Source of the DNA: Alteromonas indica
GTDB lineage: Bacteria > Pseudomonadota > Gammaproteobacteria > Enterobacterales > Alteromonadaceae
DNA: 64,000 nt
Reading direction: 5' to 3'
Assembly: GCA_003056425.1 (NCBI GenBank)
Contig: PYVY01000022.1
Coordinates: 1-64,000, forward strand
The notes under the pieces were generated by a model. That model made no database searches, was not told the DNA's origin, and saw only the letters and a program-made list of their open reading frames with translations. Shown here piece by piece: positions 17,277 to 26,173 of this stretch. A program made the position numbers and the translations under genes. Every line of letters begins with the position of its first letter. Positions within the stretch are counted from its first letter, which is position 1.

Positions 17277-18161
17277 ATGTTTAAAGGCAGTTATGTGGCA
17301 CTTATCACGCCAATGCACGACAACGGCGAGATTGATTACCCGGCGCTTGAACGCCTGGTACAGTTTCATATAGACCAGGGTACCCACGGTATTGTGTCGG
17401 TCGGCACTACCGGTGAGTCCGCGACACTTCCTTTTGATGAACACGTAGAAGTCGTCCGCCAGACCGTAGCAATGGCTGGCAATAAAATTCCCGTTATTGC
17501 CGGAGCAGGAGCAAATTCCACCGCTGAAGCGATTTTTCTAAGCGAGCAAATGGCCGCCTTAGGGGTCGATGGCTTTTTAAGCGTTGTACCCTATTACAAT
17601 AAACCTCAGCAAAAAGGTATCGCTGCGCATTTTACGGCAATAGCCGATGCCACTGATCTTCCGGTTATTCTTTACAATGTGCCTGGCCGTACGGTCGCTG
17701 ATATGCTGCCCGAAACGGTAGCTGAGGTCTCGCAACACAAGAATATTGTGGGTCTGAAAGACGCAACGGGTGATATTCAACGGCTAAAACAGGTACAAAA
17801 GCTAGTCGACAAAGATTTCCTGCTCCTAAGTGGCGATGATGGCACCAGTTGTGAATTTATGTGTGAAGGTGGGCATGGGGTTATCTCGGTCACCGCGAAT
17901 GTGGTTCCCAAGGCAATGGCACAAATGTGCGAGGCTGCCCTGGCCGGAGACAACGAGCGGTGTCGTCAAATCGATGCCTCTGTTGAACAATTGCACACCG
18001 GTTTATTTGTTGAACCAAACCCGGTGATGCCGAAGTGGGCATTATATAAAATGGGGCTGACCGAAAGCGCCTTTTTACGTTTACCGATGGTGTTACCGGA
18101 ACTTGCCAGCCAAAAACACATCGAAACGATATTAAAACAATACGCCCTAATGAAAGGCTAA
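17277..18161 (+). CDS. dapA: 4-hydroxy-tetrahydrodipicolinate synthase DapA
   Basis: DapA condenses pyruvate with aspartate semialdehyde, the first committed step to lysine and meso-diaminopimelate. The 294-residue TIM-barrel protein has the pyruvate-binding GTTGESATL (residues 43-51), Tyr133 in ILYNVPGRT and the Schiff-base Lys161 in NIVGLKDATGD, all at E. coli positions. A GGAGAG ribosome site precedes the ATG. It heads dapA-bamC-purC, a conserved operon. Confidence 0.98.
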   Translation: MFKGSYVALITPMHDNGEIDYPALERLVQFHIDQGTHGIVSVGTTGESATLPFDEHVEVVRQTVAMAGNKIPVIAGAGANSTAEAIFLSEQMAALGVDGFLSVVPYYNKPQQKGIAAHFTAIADATDLPVILYNVPGRTVADMLPETVAEVSQHKNIVGLKDATGDIQRLKQVQKLVDKDFLLLSGDDGTSCEFMCEGGHGVISVTANVVPKAMAQMCEAALAGDNERCRQIDASVEQLHTGLFVEPNPVMPKWALYKMGLTESAFLRLPMVLPELASQKHIETILKQYALMKG

Positions 18162-18173
18162 GAAGGAATACCA

Positions 18174-19286
18174 ATGAATAAATCCCTGGCTTTGGTAAGT
18201 GGTCTGGTTGTTATGTCTCTTACCGGATGTTCTAGCCAACTGGATAATCAAACGGCCTCTGGCAGCTACGACTATCTAAAAGCACAGCAAAACAAACCAA
18301 TTGATACCCCCGCCTCGCTGGACAAACCTGAGTTTGCCCGCGACCATGAAATACCCGAGTTGGGTGATGGCGCAGATTCTACGTTGGTGGGGCGTAAGGT
18401 ACCGGTGACTTCACCGGCCCTGGTGCATCCGTTGGTGGCCGGCTCCCATGTTGAGGAAGGGACCCGTGATGCAGTAGTGGTATTTGACCAGGTAGATGAT
18501 CGCCAGCCGCTGAATAAAGCCATCTGGGATTCGGTATTAAGCTTTTTAGACAAACATGATGTCGCAGTGAATACGTTCGATAAAGAGAACGGCAGGCTGG
18601 TTACAGACTGGTTCGTGGTGAGCGAGGAGCTGGAAGACGAAGACAGCCCCTGGTATGCACTTTCTGATGACATCACCGCAGATCGCAAGCGTCGGTTTGA
18701 GTTTACTATGGCGGTTAAACCACACGGTAGAACCGCTTCACTTACCACCAAACTACTCGATTTTGAAGAGCAGCGTGGCGATAAGGTATCAAGTAATATT
18801 AACGAATTGGAACAGCGCCGCGAAGAAGTGGCTATTCTTAATCAGGTTATTGCTCATTACGAATATCAGATACAGCTAGATAACACCCGACGTCTGGCAG
18901 AAATCCGCCAGGGCCTGGACAGTGAAATGGGCTTTAATAGCGCGGATGAGCCAGCCATTGTGGTATTAGGCAAGTATGATGTGGTATGGCCAAGAATGCT
19001 GCTGGTGCTGCGTAAACTTGGCTTTGATGTTAAAGATTTAGACAAATCAAATGGCTTACTGTTTGTTACCTATAACGGCGGCGATGAAGGCTGGTGGGGC
19101 AACCTGTTTTCCAGCGATGAAGAGCTGCTGGAAGAAGGTGACTATCGCTTGAAACTTGCCCCTCAGGGCGAGCGCACATCGGTAACGTTTATGAATGACG
19201 AAAGTGTTGCCTTTGATGCAAAACAGCTAACTGACATTTACGATTCCTTTTCACAGGTAATGTCGCAAGACAACCTGGACATTTAA
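18174..19286 (+). CDS. bamC: Outer membrane assembly lipoprotein BamC
   Basis: BamC (NlpB) is a lipoprotein of the BAM complex that folds outer-membrane proteins. The 370-residue product has a lipoprotein signal with lipobox LTGC (MNKSLALVSGLVVMSLTGC). An unstructured N-terminal stretch with KPEFARDHEIPEL follows, and then two helix-grip domains, the second starting near DEPAIVVLGKYDVVWPRML. E. coli BamC is 344 residues. AGAAGGAAT precedes the ATG, 12 bp after dapA, matching the dapA-bamC-purC order. Confidence 0.93.
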   Translation: MNKSLALVSGLVVMSLTGCSSQLDNQTASGSYDYLKAQQNKPIDTPASLDKPEFARDHEIPELGDGADSTLVGRKVPVTSPALVHPLVAGSHVEEGTRDAVVVFDQVDDRQPLNKAIWDSVLSFLDKHDVAVNTFDKENGRLVTDWFVVSEELEDEDSPWYALSDDITADRKRRFEFTMAVKPHGRTASLTTKLLDFEEQRGDKVSSNINELEQRREEVAILNQVIAHYEYQIQLDNTRRLAEIRQGLDSEMGFNSADEPAIVVLGKYDVVWPRMLLVLRKLGFDVKDLDKSNGLLFVTYNGGDEGWWGNLFSSDEELLEEGDYRLKLAPQGERTSVTFMNDESVAFDAKQLTDIYDSFSQVMSQDNLDI

Positions 19287-19300
19287 TACTGAGACCGACA

Positions 19301-20014
19301 ATGCAAAAACGCGAAGAACTTTATCGTGGCAAAGCCAAAACTGTATATTACACCGACGATGCCGACAAACTGATTCTGGAATTCAGAAACGACACGTCAG
19401 CGTTCGACGGCGAAAAAATTGAGCAGTTGGATCGCAAAGGTGAAGTAAACAATAAGTTTAATCACTTTATTATGACGAAGCTGGAAGAGGCTGGCGTTGC
19501 CACGCAGGTTGAAGCGTTATTGTCTGATAACGATTCGTTGGTTAAAAAGCTGGATATGATTCCGGTTGAGTGCGTGGTGAGAAACGTCGCCGCCGGGTCA
19601 TTGGTGCGCCGGCTTGGTGTTGAGGAAGGCTTGCAGTTGGCGCCGCCGGTGTTTGAGTTTTTCCTGAAAAATGACGCCTTACACGATCCGATGATTAACG
19701 ATTATCACATTGCGTCTTTTGGCTGGGCTACCCAAGATCAGATTGCCACAATGAAGTCACTTACCTTCCAGGTTAACAGCGTCCTTAAAGCCTTGTTTGA
19801 TGAAGCCGGTATGATTCTGGTTGACTACAAGCTCGAGTTTGGTGTTGACGGTCAGGGTAATATTGTTCTGGGTGATGAGTTCACCCCAGACGGCTGTCGT
19901 CTATGGGATAAAGAAACCCGTAAGAAAATGGACAAAGACAGGTTCCGTCAGGGGCTCGGCTCGGTAGTAGAGACCTATATTGAGGTCGCCGAGCGACTCG
20001 GACTTTCCTTATAA
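19301..20014 (+). CDS. purC: Phosphoribosylaminoimidazole-succinocarboxamide synthase PurC
   Basis: PurC joins aspartate to CAIR with ATP in purine synthesis. The 237-residue product equals the E. coli length and shows the SAICAR synthetase motifs LYRGKAKTVYYTDD, FRNDTSAFDGEK, VECVVRNVAAGSLVRR and LVDYKLEFG followed by GDEFTPDGCRLWD. It follows bamC by 14 bp and is closed by a strong terminator. Confidence 0.98.
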   Translation: MQKREELYRGKAKTVYYTDDADKLILEFRNDTSAFDGEKIEQLDRKGEVNNKFNHFIMTKLEEAGVATQVEALLSDNDSLVKKLDMIPVECVVRNVAAGSLVRRLGVEEGLQLAPPVFEFFLKNDALHDPMINDYHIASFGWATQDQIATMKSLTFQVNSVLKALFDEAGMILVDYKLEFGVDGQGNIVLGDEFTPDGCRLWDKETRKKMDKDRFRQGLGSVVETYIEVAERLGLSL

Positions 20015-20023
20015 GGCATAGTA

Positions 20024-20049
20024 AGGGGACCTCTGCGGTCCCCTTTTTT
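20024..20049 (+). terminator. Terminator after purC
   Basis: Stem AGGGGACC, loop TCTGC, stem GGTCCCCT, then six T. It ends the dapA-bamC-purC transcript. Confidence 0.93.
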
Positions 20050-20054
20050 ATTAT

Positions 20055-20912
20055 ATGACACACACACACTCCGCTAGTCCACTTAAAATCAGTATGCTCA
20101 CCGCGGTGGCGATGTTGGCATTTGCCGCTAACTCGCTGCTGTGTCGTATGGCATTAATCGAAACAGACTTACAACCGGCTTCTTTTACTGTCATTCGTTT
20201 GTGCAGTGGTGCGGCGATGTTACTGCTGTTATGTAGCTTACGGGCTAAGCCGGTAATAACTGGCGGAAGTTGGCGAGGGGCTGCGGCGTTATTTTTGTAT
20301 GCCGCCGGATTTTCCTTTGCTTATACCGGAATGAATACAGGCACCGGGGCCTTGCTGCTATTTGGCTCGGTACAGCTTACCATGTTGAGCTACAGTTATT
20401 ACCAGCAGGAGCGCTTTAACCGTTGGCAACTGGCCGGCTTCGGGTTGGCGGTGGCAGGCCTTGTGTTGCTGTTATTGCCTTCTGCCGCGAGCCCTGCGCT
20501 GATACCGGCGATACTGATGATAATGGCAGGGATGGCTTGGGCGGCCTATACGTTGCTGGGGAAGGGCACTAACGCGCCACTTATTATGACTACCGGGAAT
20601 TTCTGGCGCAGCTTGCCGATGCTTATTCTTTTAGTGTGGTGGTTGCCTGGCGAAAATTGGCAGCATCTTGATCCCACAGGCGTTGTGTATGCTATTGCTT
20701 CGGGTGCCCTGGCCTCGGGCGCAGGTTATGCTGTGTGGTACGCGGTATTGCCTTTTTTAGCAGCTTCAGTGGCGGCAACGATACAGCTAAGTGTGCCGGT
20801 ACTTGCCATGTTAATGGGCTGGCTATTTTTAGCGGAAAGTATCACCGGCCAAATGGCCCTCGCCGGGGCAGCGACATTGGGTGGTATTGCACTGGTCATC
20901 CGCTACCGTTAG
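20055..20912 (+). CDS. EamA/DMT family transporter
   Basis: A 285-residue membrane protein with about ten hydrophobic helices arranged as two repeats, typical of the EamA drug/metabolite transporter superfamily. Recognisable parts are AFAANSLLCRMAL, SFTVIRLCSGAAMLLLL and ATIQLSVPVLAMLMGWLFLAESIT in the second half. Substrate cannot be told. The ATG at 20055 lies only 5 bp past the purC terminator tail and has no clear ribosome site, so read-through or a promoter inside the purC end is needed; a later ATG (20094) is possible. It converges with yfaE. Confidence 0.85.
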   Translation: MTHTHSASPLKISMLTAVAMLAFAANSLLCRMALIETDLQPASFTVIRLCSGAAMLLLLCSLRAKPVITGGSWRGAAALFLYAAGFSFAYTGMNTGTGALLLFGSVQLTMLSYSYYQQERFNRWQLAGFGLAVAGLVLLLLPSAASPALIPAILMIMAGMAWAAYTLLGKGTNAPLIMTTGNFWRSLPMLILLVWWLPGENWQHLDPTGVVYAIASGALASGAGYAVWYAVLPFLAASVAATIQLSVPVLAMLMGWLFLAESITGQMALAGAATLGGIALVIRYR

Positions 20913-20959
20913 CCTCAACAATCAGTGGTAATACCTTCTCAGCGGAAACGCCGAAGATA

Positions 20960-21232
20960 TTACCGTGGTACGGTTACTTTTAAGTGGGTTAGCGGAATAC
21001 AGCAACAAGGTAAAATTTCATCGTCATCAATGTAGGCGAGGGGATCGGTGGTGTAGCGTACATTTCCCGCCAGCAGCTTTGTACGGCAGGCCCCGCAGAA
21101 TCCTTCACGGCAATGATAATGCACATCAATGCCGTGTTGCTCCAGGGATTCCAGCAGGGTCTTATCGGTGCCGGCAGGTACGCATTGCGCATCAACAACA
21201 TCAATACGAAATACGTCGTCGGGTTTGTCCAT
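20960..21232 (-). CDS. yfaE: Class I ribonucleotide reductase maintenance ferredoxin YfaE
   Basis: A 90-residue plant-type [2Fe-2S] ferredoxin. The cluster cysteines are in CREGFCGACRTKL, with the fourth in EILPCCC. In E. coli YfaE delivers electrons that rebuild the diferric-tyrosyl radical cofactor of NrdB. It lies 12 bp after nrdB on the same strand, the same nrdA-nrdB-yfaE order as E. coli, so co-transcription is very likely. Confidence 0.93.
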   Translation of the reverse strand: MDKPDDVFRIDVVDAQCVPAGTDKTLLESLEQHGIDVHYHCREGFCGACRTKLLAGNVRYTTDPLAYIDDDEILPCCCIPLTHLKVTVPR

Positions 21233-21244
21233 TACAACAACAGA

Positions 21245-22375
21245 TTACAGCTCGAAGTCGGCAAAATCATCTTCACTAACTGACGAGTCAATTTGGCCGA
21301 CCAGGTAGGAGCTTATCTCAGATTCCTGCGGTGCAACCTGCACGTTATCGGAGTTAAGATAATTGTTCATCCAGGGCAAAGGATTGCTTTTTACCGTAAA
21401 TGGCGTATCCAGGCCAATGGCTGACATCCGCTGGTTAGCAATGTATTCCACATATTCGCACAGGATTTGCTTATTCAGACCAATCATTGAACCATTCTGG
21501 AACAAATAATCTGCCCATTCCTTTTCTTGCTGAACCGCACTCATGAAGATTTCGCGGGCCTGATCTTTACACTCTTCAGCGATTTCAGCCATTTCTGGAT
21601 CATCTTTTCCTTTCGCCCACAGGTTCAGAACATGCTGAGTAGAGGTTAAATGCAAGTTTTCATCGCGGGCAATCAGGCGAATAATTTTGGAATTACCTTC
21701 CATCAATTTACGTTCAGCAAATGCAAAGGTACAGGCAAAAGACACGTAAAACCGTATGGCTTCCAAGGCATTAACGGAGTTCATACATAAGAATAACTTT
21801 TTCTTAAGCTCACGTTTGTTAATGAGATGTGCTTCACCATTAACGGTGTGCGTGCCTTCCCCTTGGGTTTGCCACAACTGCGTAGCAAAAATCAGATCAT
21901 CATAATAGCGCGATATATCAGAAGCCCGGCGTTTAATCTCTTCGTTTGCCACGATATCTTCGAAAATATCGCTGGGGTCGGAAAACAGATTACGCAGAAT
22001 ATGAGTATAAGAGCGCGAATGGATAGTTTCAAAAAATGACCAGGTTTCAATCCAGGTTTCCAGCTCAGGCAACGATACAATAGGCAAAAATGCGATATTA
22101 GGGCTGCGGCCTTGTACTGAGTCCAGTAAGGTCTGGTATTTCAGATTAGATATAAAAATATGCTTTTCCGGGTCGGTTAGCTTTTGAAAGTCTACCTGAT
22201 CCCGGGTGACGTCTACTTCTTCCGGCCGCCAGAAAAAGCTGATTTGTTTTTCAATCAGCTTTTCAAAAATAGCGTGTTTTTGTTGGTCGTAGCGCGCCAC
22301 ATTTACCGGGTTACCAAAAAACATTGGCTCGCCCAGCGTATTGACGTTGTTTTGATTAAACGTGGTATATCTCAT
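21245..22375 (-). CDS. nrdB: Ribonucleoside-diphosphate reductase subunit beta NrdB
   Basis: NrdB carries the diiron-tyrosyl radical cofactor of class Ia ribonucleotide reductase. The 376-residue product (E. coli: 376) has EPMFFGNPVNVARYDQQKH, FFETIHSRSYTHILRN with the radical Tyr, IRFYVSFACTFAFAER and LIARDENLHL (metal ligands), and an acidic C-terminus VSEDDFADFEL that docks on NrdA. ATG 22375 gives the family N-terminus MRYTTFNQN; the frame to 22384 adds three codons only. Middle gene of nrdA-nrdB-yfaE. Confidence 0.98.
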   Translation of the reverse strand: MRYTTFNQNNVNTLGEPMFFGNPVNVARYDQQKHAIFEKLIEKQISFFWRPEEVDVTRDQVDFQKLTDPEKHIFISNLKYQTLLDSVQGRSPNIAFLPIVSLPELETWIETWSFFETIHSRSYTHILRNLFSDPSDIFEDIVANEEIKRRASDISRYYDDLIFATQLWQTQGEGTHTVNGEAHLINKRELKKKLFLCMNSVNALEAIRFYVSFACTFAFAERKLMEGNSKIIRLIARDENLHLTSTQHVLNLWAKGKDDPEMAEIAEECKDQAREIFMSAVQQEKEWADYLFQNGSMIGLNKQILCEYVEYIANQRMSAIGLDTPFTVKSNPLPWMNNYLNSDNVQVAPQESEISSYLVGQIDSSVSEDDFADFEL

Positions 22376-22429
22376 AAGTACCAAATAAATCCAAATCGGT
22401 TAGTGAGACCTAAGGTAGCAAAACGCGTG

Positions 22430-24751
22430 TTAAATTTTACACGCGCCGCCAGCACAGTCATCGTCATCTTCCAAAACGGCAGCTTGGGCCAGGGGCGTTT
22501 GCTGCTGCTCTTTAACATCCAGCGAACTGGAGTCTGAGGCGCCGTCTCGGGTGTTATGATAATACAGTGTTTTAACGCCCAGTTTGTAGGCGGTAAGCAA
22601 ATCTTTAAGCAATAATTTCATTGGTACTTTGCCACTGCTATGACGGCTTGGATCATAGTTAGTATTCGCCGAGATAGTCTGGTCGATGAATTTTTGCATA
22701 ATACCGACCAATTGCAGATATCCATCGTTAGTCGGAATATCCCACAGCAACTCGTACTTTTCTTTAAGCGTTTCGTATTCCGGAACTACCTGTTTCAATA
22801 CACCATCTTTGCTTGATTTAATGCTTATATGGCCCCGTGGTGGCTCAATACCATTAGTTGCATTAGAAATTTGCGACGATGTTTCTGATGGCATTAACGC
22901 CGACAGGGTAGAGTTACGTAAACCATATTGCTTAATATCTTCGCGCAAGCTGTCCCAGTCACAATGTAACGGTTCGTTACATACTGCATCCAGATCCTTT
23001 TTGTACGAATCAATGGGTAAAATACCCTGAGAATAGGTGGTTTCGTTAAATTTAGGGCAAGCGCCTTTTTCTTTCGCCAGGTTATTTGACGCCTTGAGCA
23101 AGTGGTACTGCATTGCTTCAAAAGTACGGTGCACTAACCCATTAGCGCTAAAGTCAGAGTACTTAACGCCATTTTTAGCTAAGAAGTAAGCAAAGTTTAT
23201 TACCCCAATACCCAGTGTGCGCCGGTTCATTGTGGCATTGTAGGCCGCCGGTACCGGATAGTCCTGATAATCTAATAAGCTATCAAGGGCGCGCACTGCT
23301 AAGTCTGATAACTCTGCAAATTCATCGACAGACTCAATGGCACCTAAGTTAAAGGCCGACAACGTACAAAGGGCGATTTCACCTTCTTCATCGTTTACAT
23401 GCTGTAAAGGCTTGGTGGGCAGCGCTATTTCAAGACACAAGTTACTTTGGCGTACCGGTGCTACGGCTGGGTCAAACGGGCTATGGGTATTACAATGATC
23501 AACGTTCTGTAAATAAATACGTCCGGTTGAAGCACGCTCCTGCATAAACAGGCTGAACAGCTCCATCGCCTTAATTTGTTTTTTACGAATGCTATCGTCG
23601 TTCTCGTACTTGACGTATAGCTCTTCAAATTTCGCCTGGTCAGCGAAAAACGCATCGTACAAGCCTGGGCAATCGGAAGGGCTAAATAGCGTGATATAGC
23701 CATCTTTCATCATACGCTGGTACATCAATTTATTAAACTGTACCCCGTAATCCAAATGCCGTACGCGGTTCTCTTCCACCCCACGGTTGTTTTTCAGCAC
23801 CAGCAGAGATTCAACTTCTAAGTGCCATAAAGGATAGAAAAGGGTGGCTGCACCGCCACGCACGCCGCCTTGCGAACAGCTTTTAACCGCAGTTTGAAAG
23901 TACTTATAAAATGGTACGCAACCGGTATGAAAGGCTTCGCCTCCACGAATCGGGCTACCCAATGCGCGAATACGCCCGGCATTAACCCCAATACCAGCCC
24001 GCTGGCTCACGTATTTTACAATTGCCGAAGCGGTGGCATTGATTGAATCCAGGCTATCGCCGGTTTCAATTAATACACACGAGCTAAACTGACGGGTAGG
24101 TGTACGTACCCCCGACATAATCGGGGTAGGTAATGATAGTTTGAAGGTAGACGCGGCATTATAAAACCGACGAATATAGCCTAACCGGGTGTCTTTTGGA
24201 TAATTGGCAAATAAACACGCCGCGACCAGTATGTACAAGAACTGGGCGCTTTCATAGATATCACCGGTGACCCGGTTCTGTACTAAATACTTACCTTCCA
24301 GTTGCTTAACGGCGGCATAACTGAAATTCATATCCCGCCAATGGTCGATGTAGCTGTCCATTTCGGCAAATTCTTCAGGGCTGAAATCTTCCAGCAAATG
24401 ATGGTCATATTTTTGCGCATCGACCATTTTTACCACATGGTCATACAACGCCGGTGGCTCAAACTGTCCATACGCTTTTTTGCGCAAATGAAAAATGGCC
24501 AGGCGTGCAGCAAGGTACTGATAGTCAGGGGCGTCGGTGGAAATCAAGTCTGCGGCTGACTTTATCAGCGTCTCGTGGATTTCACCGGTTTTAATACCAT
24601 CATAAAATTGAATATGGGCTTTAATCTCTACCTGAGAGACCGAAACATTCTCCAGTCCTTCTGCTGCCCAGGTAATGACTTTGTGAATTTTTTCGAGGTC
24701 GATAGGCTCTTTTTCACCATTGCGTTTGGTGACAAGTAAATCATTGTTCAT
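22430..24751 (-). CDS. nrdA: Ribonucleoside-diphosphate reductase subunit alpha NrdA
   Basis: NrdA is the catalytic subunit that reduces ribonucleoside diphosphates. The 773-residue product (E. coli: 761) has an N-terminal ATP-cone (LLVTKRNGEKEPIDLEKIHK) that sets dATP inhibition. The active-site region TRQFSSCVLIETGDS follows, then QRAGIGVNAGRIRALGSP, the loop NLCLEIALPT and CTLSAFNLGAI. The C-terminal redox pair is in CAGGACKI. There is no intein. The gene starts a long way (about 385-430 bp) from its best NrdR boxes, so the mRNA leader seems long. Confidence 0.98.
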   Translation of the reverse strand: MNNDLLVTKRNGEKEPIDLEKIHKVITWAAEGLENVSVSQVEIKAHIQFYDGIKTGEIHETLIKSAADLISTDAPDYQYLAARLAIFHLRKKAYGQFEPPALYDHVVKMVDAQKYDHHLLEDFSPEEFAEMDSYIDHWRDMNFSYAAVKQLEGKYLVQNRVTGDIYESAQFLYILVAACLFANYPKDTRLGYIRRFYNAASTFKLSLPTPIMSGVRTPTRQFSSCVLIETGDSLDSINATASAIVKYVSQRAGIGVNAGRIRALGSPIRGGEAFHTGCVPFYKYFQTAVKSCSQGGVRGGAATLFYPLWHLEVESLLVLKNNRGVEENRVRHLDYGVQFNKLMYQRMMKDGYITLFSPSDCPGLYDAFFADQAKFEELYVKYENDDSIRKKQIKAMELFSLFMQERASTGRIYLQNVDHCNTHSPFDPAVAPVRQSNLCLEIALPTKPLQHVNDEEGEIALCTLSAFNLGAIESVDEFAELSDLAVRALDSLLDYQDYPVPAAYNATMNRRTLGIGVINFAYFLAKNGVKYSDFSANGLVHRTFEAMQYHLLKASNNLAKEKGACPKFNETTYSQGILPIDSYKKDLDAVCNEPLHCDWDSLREDIKQYGLRNSTLSALMPSETSSQISNATNGIEPPRGHISIKSSKDGVLKQVVPEYETLKEKYELLWDIPTNDGYLQLVGIMQKFIDQTISANTNYDPSRHSSGKVPMKLLLKDLLTAYKLGVKTLYYHNTRDGASDSSSLDVKEQQQTPLAQAAVLEDDDDCAGGACKI

Positions 24752-25135
24752 GGTAACTGGCCGTTTGTCTGTTAGCGCTTTTCGCGTGGGCTCTGCCCGA
24801 TTGTATTTATAGTGTTGTTTGTTACCGCGGTTTAGTTACCGCCATCTTCAGGTAACACCATTGTGGCACCACAGACTCGTCAAAATCCCGTGTACAAAGT
24901 TGCTACACGAGCGCGCCGGGGGTGCAATGGGATAAAGCACAAGATAGTGAGGTTTACGCTGTAATGCAACCCAATATCTGGTGCATAAACCTGCATTCAG
25001 AATGTCAAGTTTTTCATGTTAGTAAAGACTAACCTAACAGGATTTCCCAAGCGTTATTTATCGAAAATGCAAGCATTATTGCGCGTAGGATCAAATATAA
25101 AATTTCTCTCTACGATTGAGTGATTGTCGATAAAT
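24752..25135. other. Long leader region upstream of nrdA
   Basis: About 380 bp without a gene between nrdA and the NrdR boxes next to ubiG. It contains two weaker NrdR-like matches: 24969-24984 (ACCCAATATCTGGTGC, 12 of 16) and 24800-24815 (ATTGTATTTATAGTGT, 12 of 16). A TTGACA on the minus strand (complement of 25004-25009) could be a -35 element, but its -10 partner is poor. I see no ORF with a convincing start and no known riboswitch pattern. Confidence 0.5.
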
Positions 25136-25151
25136 AACCGATATATAGTGG
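25136..25151. promoter_or_regulatory. NrdR box 1 (candidate)
   Basis: AACCGATATATAGTGG agrees at 12 of 16 places with the known NrdR consensus acaCwAtATaTwGtgt. It begins 32 bp from the stronger box at 25168-25183, about three helical turns, the usual tandem arrangement of NrdR sites upstream of nrd genes. Confidence 0.65.
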
Positions 25152-25167
25152 TTAAATTTTGTATAGG

Positions 25168-25183
25168 ACACTAGATGTAGTGT
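25168..25183. promoter_or_regulatory. NrdR box 2 (strong candidate)
   Basis: ACACTAGATGTAGTGT matches the NrdR consensus at 14 of 16 places, including every strongly conserved one, and is nearly palindromic. Its last base is shared with the ubiG stop codon. NrdR would repress nrdAB-yfaE when (d)ATP is plentiful. Confidence 0.75.
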
Positions 25184-25887
25184 TAGTCAACCCGTTCACT
25201 GTGCAACATGTAGTTCACATCGATATTGCGATCTGAAACAAAAAAGCGCTGCGTCACCGGATTCATATGAAGTCCTGTGGCATGGCGTGTCAATAAGCCC
25301 GCATCATCCATCATCGTCATTAGCTCCGAGGGTTTGATAAAGCGCTGATATTGATGCGTACCTTTGGGGACCAGGTTCAAAAGATATTCAGCACCTACAA
25401 TACCCATAAGATAGGCTTTAGGATTGCGGTTCAATGTAGAAAAATATACCGCGCCCCCGGGCTTAACCAGCTGTGCGCAGGCTTTGACTATAGAGGCGGG
25501 GTCAGGCACATGTTCGAGCATTTCCATGCAGGTAACAACATCAAATTTTGCCGGATGGCGCTGTGCAAAGCTTTCTGCCGTGGTGCATTCATAATTAACC
25601 GCTATACCAGACTCCAACCCATGTAAGCGGGCTACCTCAAGTGAGGCTTCAGCCATATCAATACCGGTAACCCGGCCACCCATGCGAGCCATTGATTCTG
25701 CTAAAATACCCCCCCCACACCCTATGTCCAGAATGTCTTTTTCGAACAACCCGTCAGCATGTTGGGCAATAAAGTCCAGTCGCAAAGGATTAATCGCGTG
25801 TAAGGGTTTAAATTCGCCCTCGGTATCCCACCAACGTGATGCAAGATCGCCAAATTTGGTAATCTCTTGATGATCAACATTTGTCAT
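25183..25887 (-). CDS. ubiG: Ubiquinone biosynthesis O-methyltransferase UbiG
   Basis: UbiG does both O-methylations in ubiquinone synthesis using SAM. The 234-residue product begins MTNVDHQEITKFGDLASRWWD, has the SAM loop DILDIGCGGGILAE, and the family motifs VVTCMEMLEHVPDP and GGAVYFSTLNRNPKAYL. ATG 25887 was chosen over the frame start at 25941 because it gives the family N-terminus (E. coli UbiG is 240) and has GAGTGG upstream. It is divergent from gyrA, as in E. coli. Its stop overlaps an NrdR box of the next operon. Confidence 0.96.
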   Translation of the reverse strand: MTNVDHQEITKFGDLASRWWDTEGEFKPLHAINPLRLDFIAQHADGLFEKDILDIGCGGGILAESMARMGGRVTGIDMAEASLEVARLHGLESGIAVNYECTTAESFAQRHPAKFDVVTCMEMLEHVPDPASIVKACAQLVKPGGAVYFSTLNRNPKAYLMGIVGAEYLLNLVPKGTHQYQRFIKPSELMTMMDDAGLLTRHATGLHMNPVTQRFFVSDRNIDVNYMLHSERVD

Positions 25888-26173
25888 GGTCACTATCCAC
25901 TCTTTGTTTAATGTGCCTAACATAGCGCAAAAGCGCGACACTTGGCACCCATTTGCTGCACCATGGCAGCTCGGGTGAACGAAAAATAGCCGCTTGATAA
26001 GGTACAGGTGATTTGCGCCGATTAACCGCTACATTATTTGCTGTGTCAGTGGTACACTTAATGATTGTTTTATTACCCCAATAATAAGAATGTGCGTATC
26101 CAGCCTGTTGCTGTTTTGGGGCATTTCAACCAGATAGCGCACACTAAACCTAAGTTAAGGGAACAAGCAGTTT

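Noticed and set aside
22430..24751. Intein in nrdA
   Set aside because: Inteins are common in nrdA, but the length (773) and unbroken motifs rule one out.
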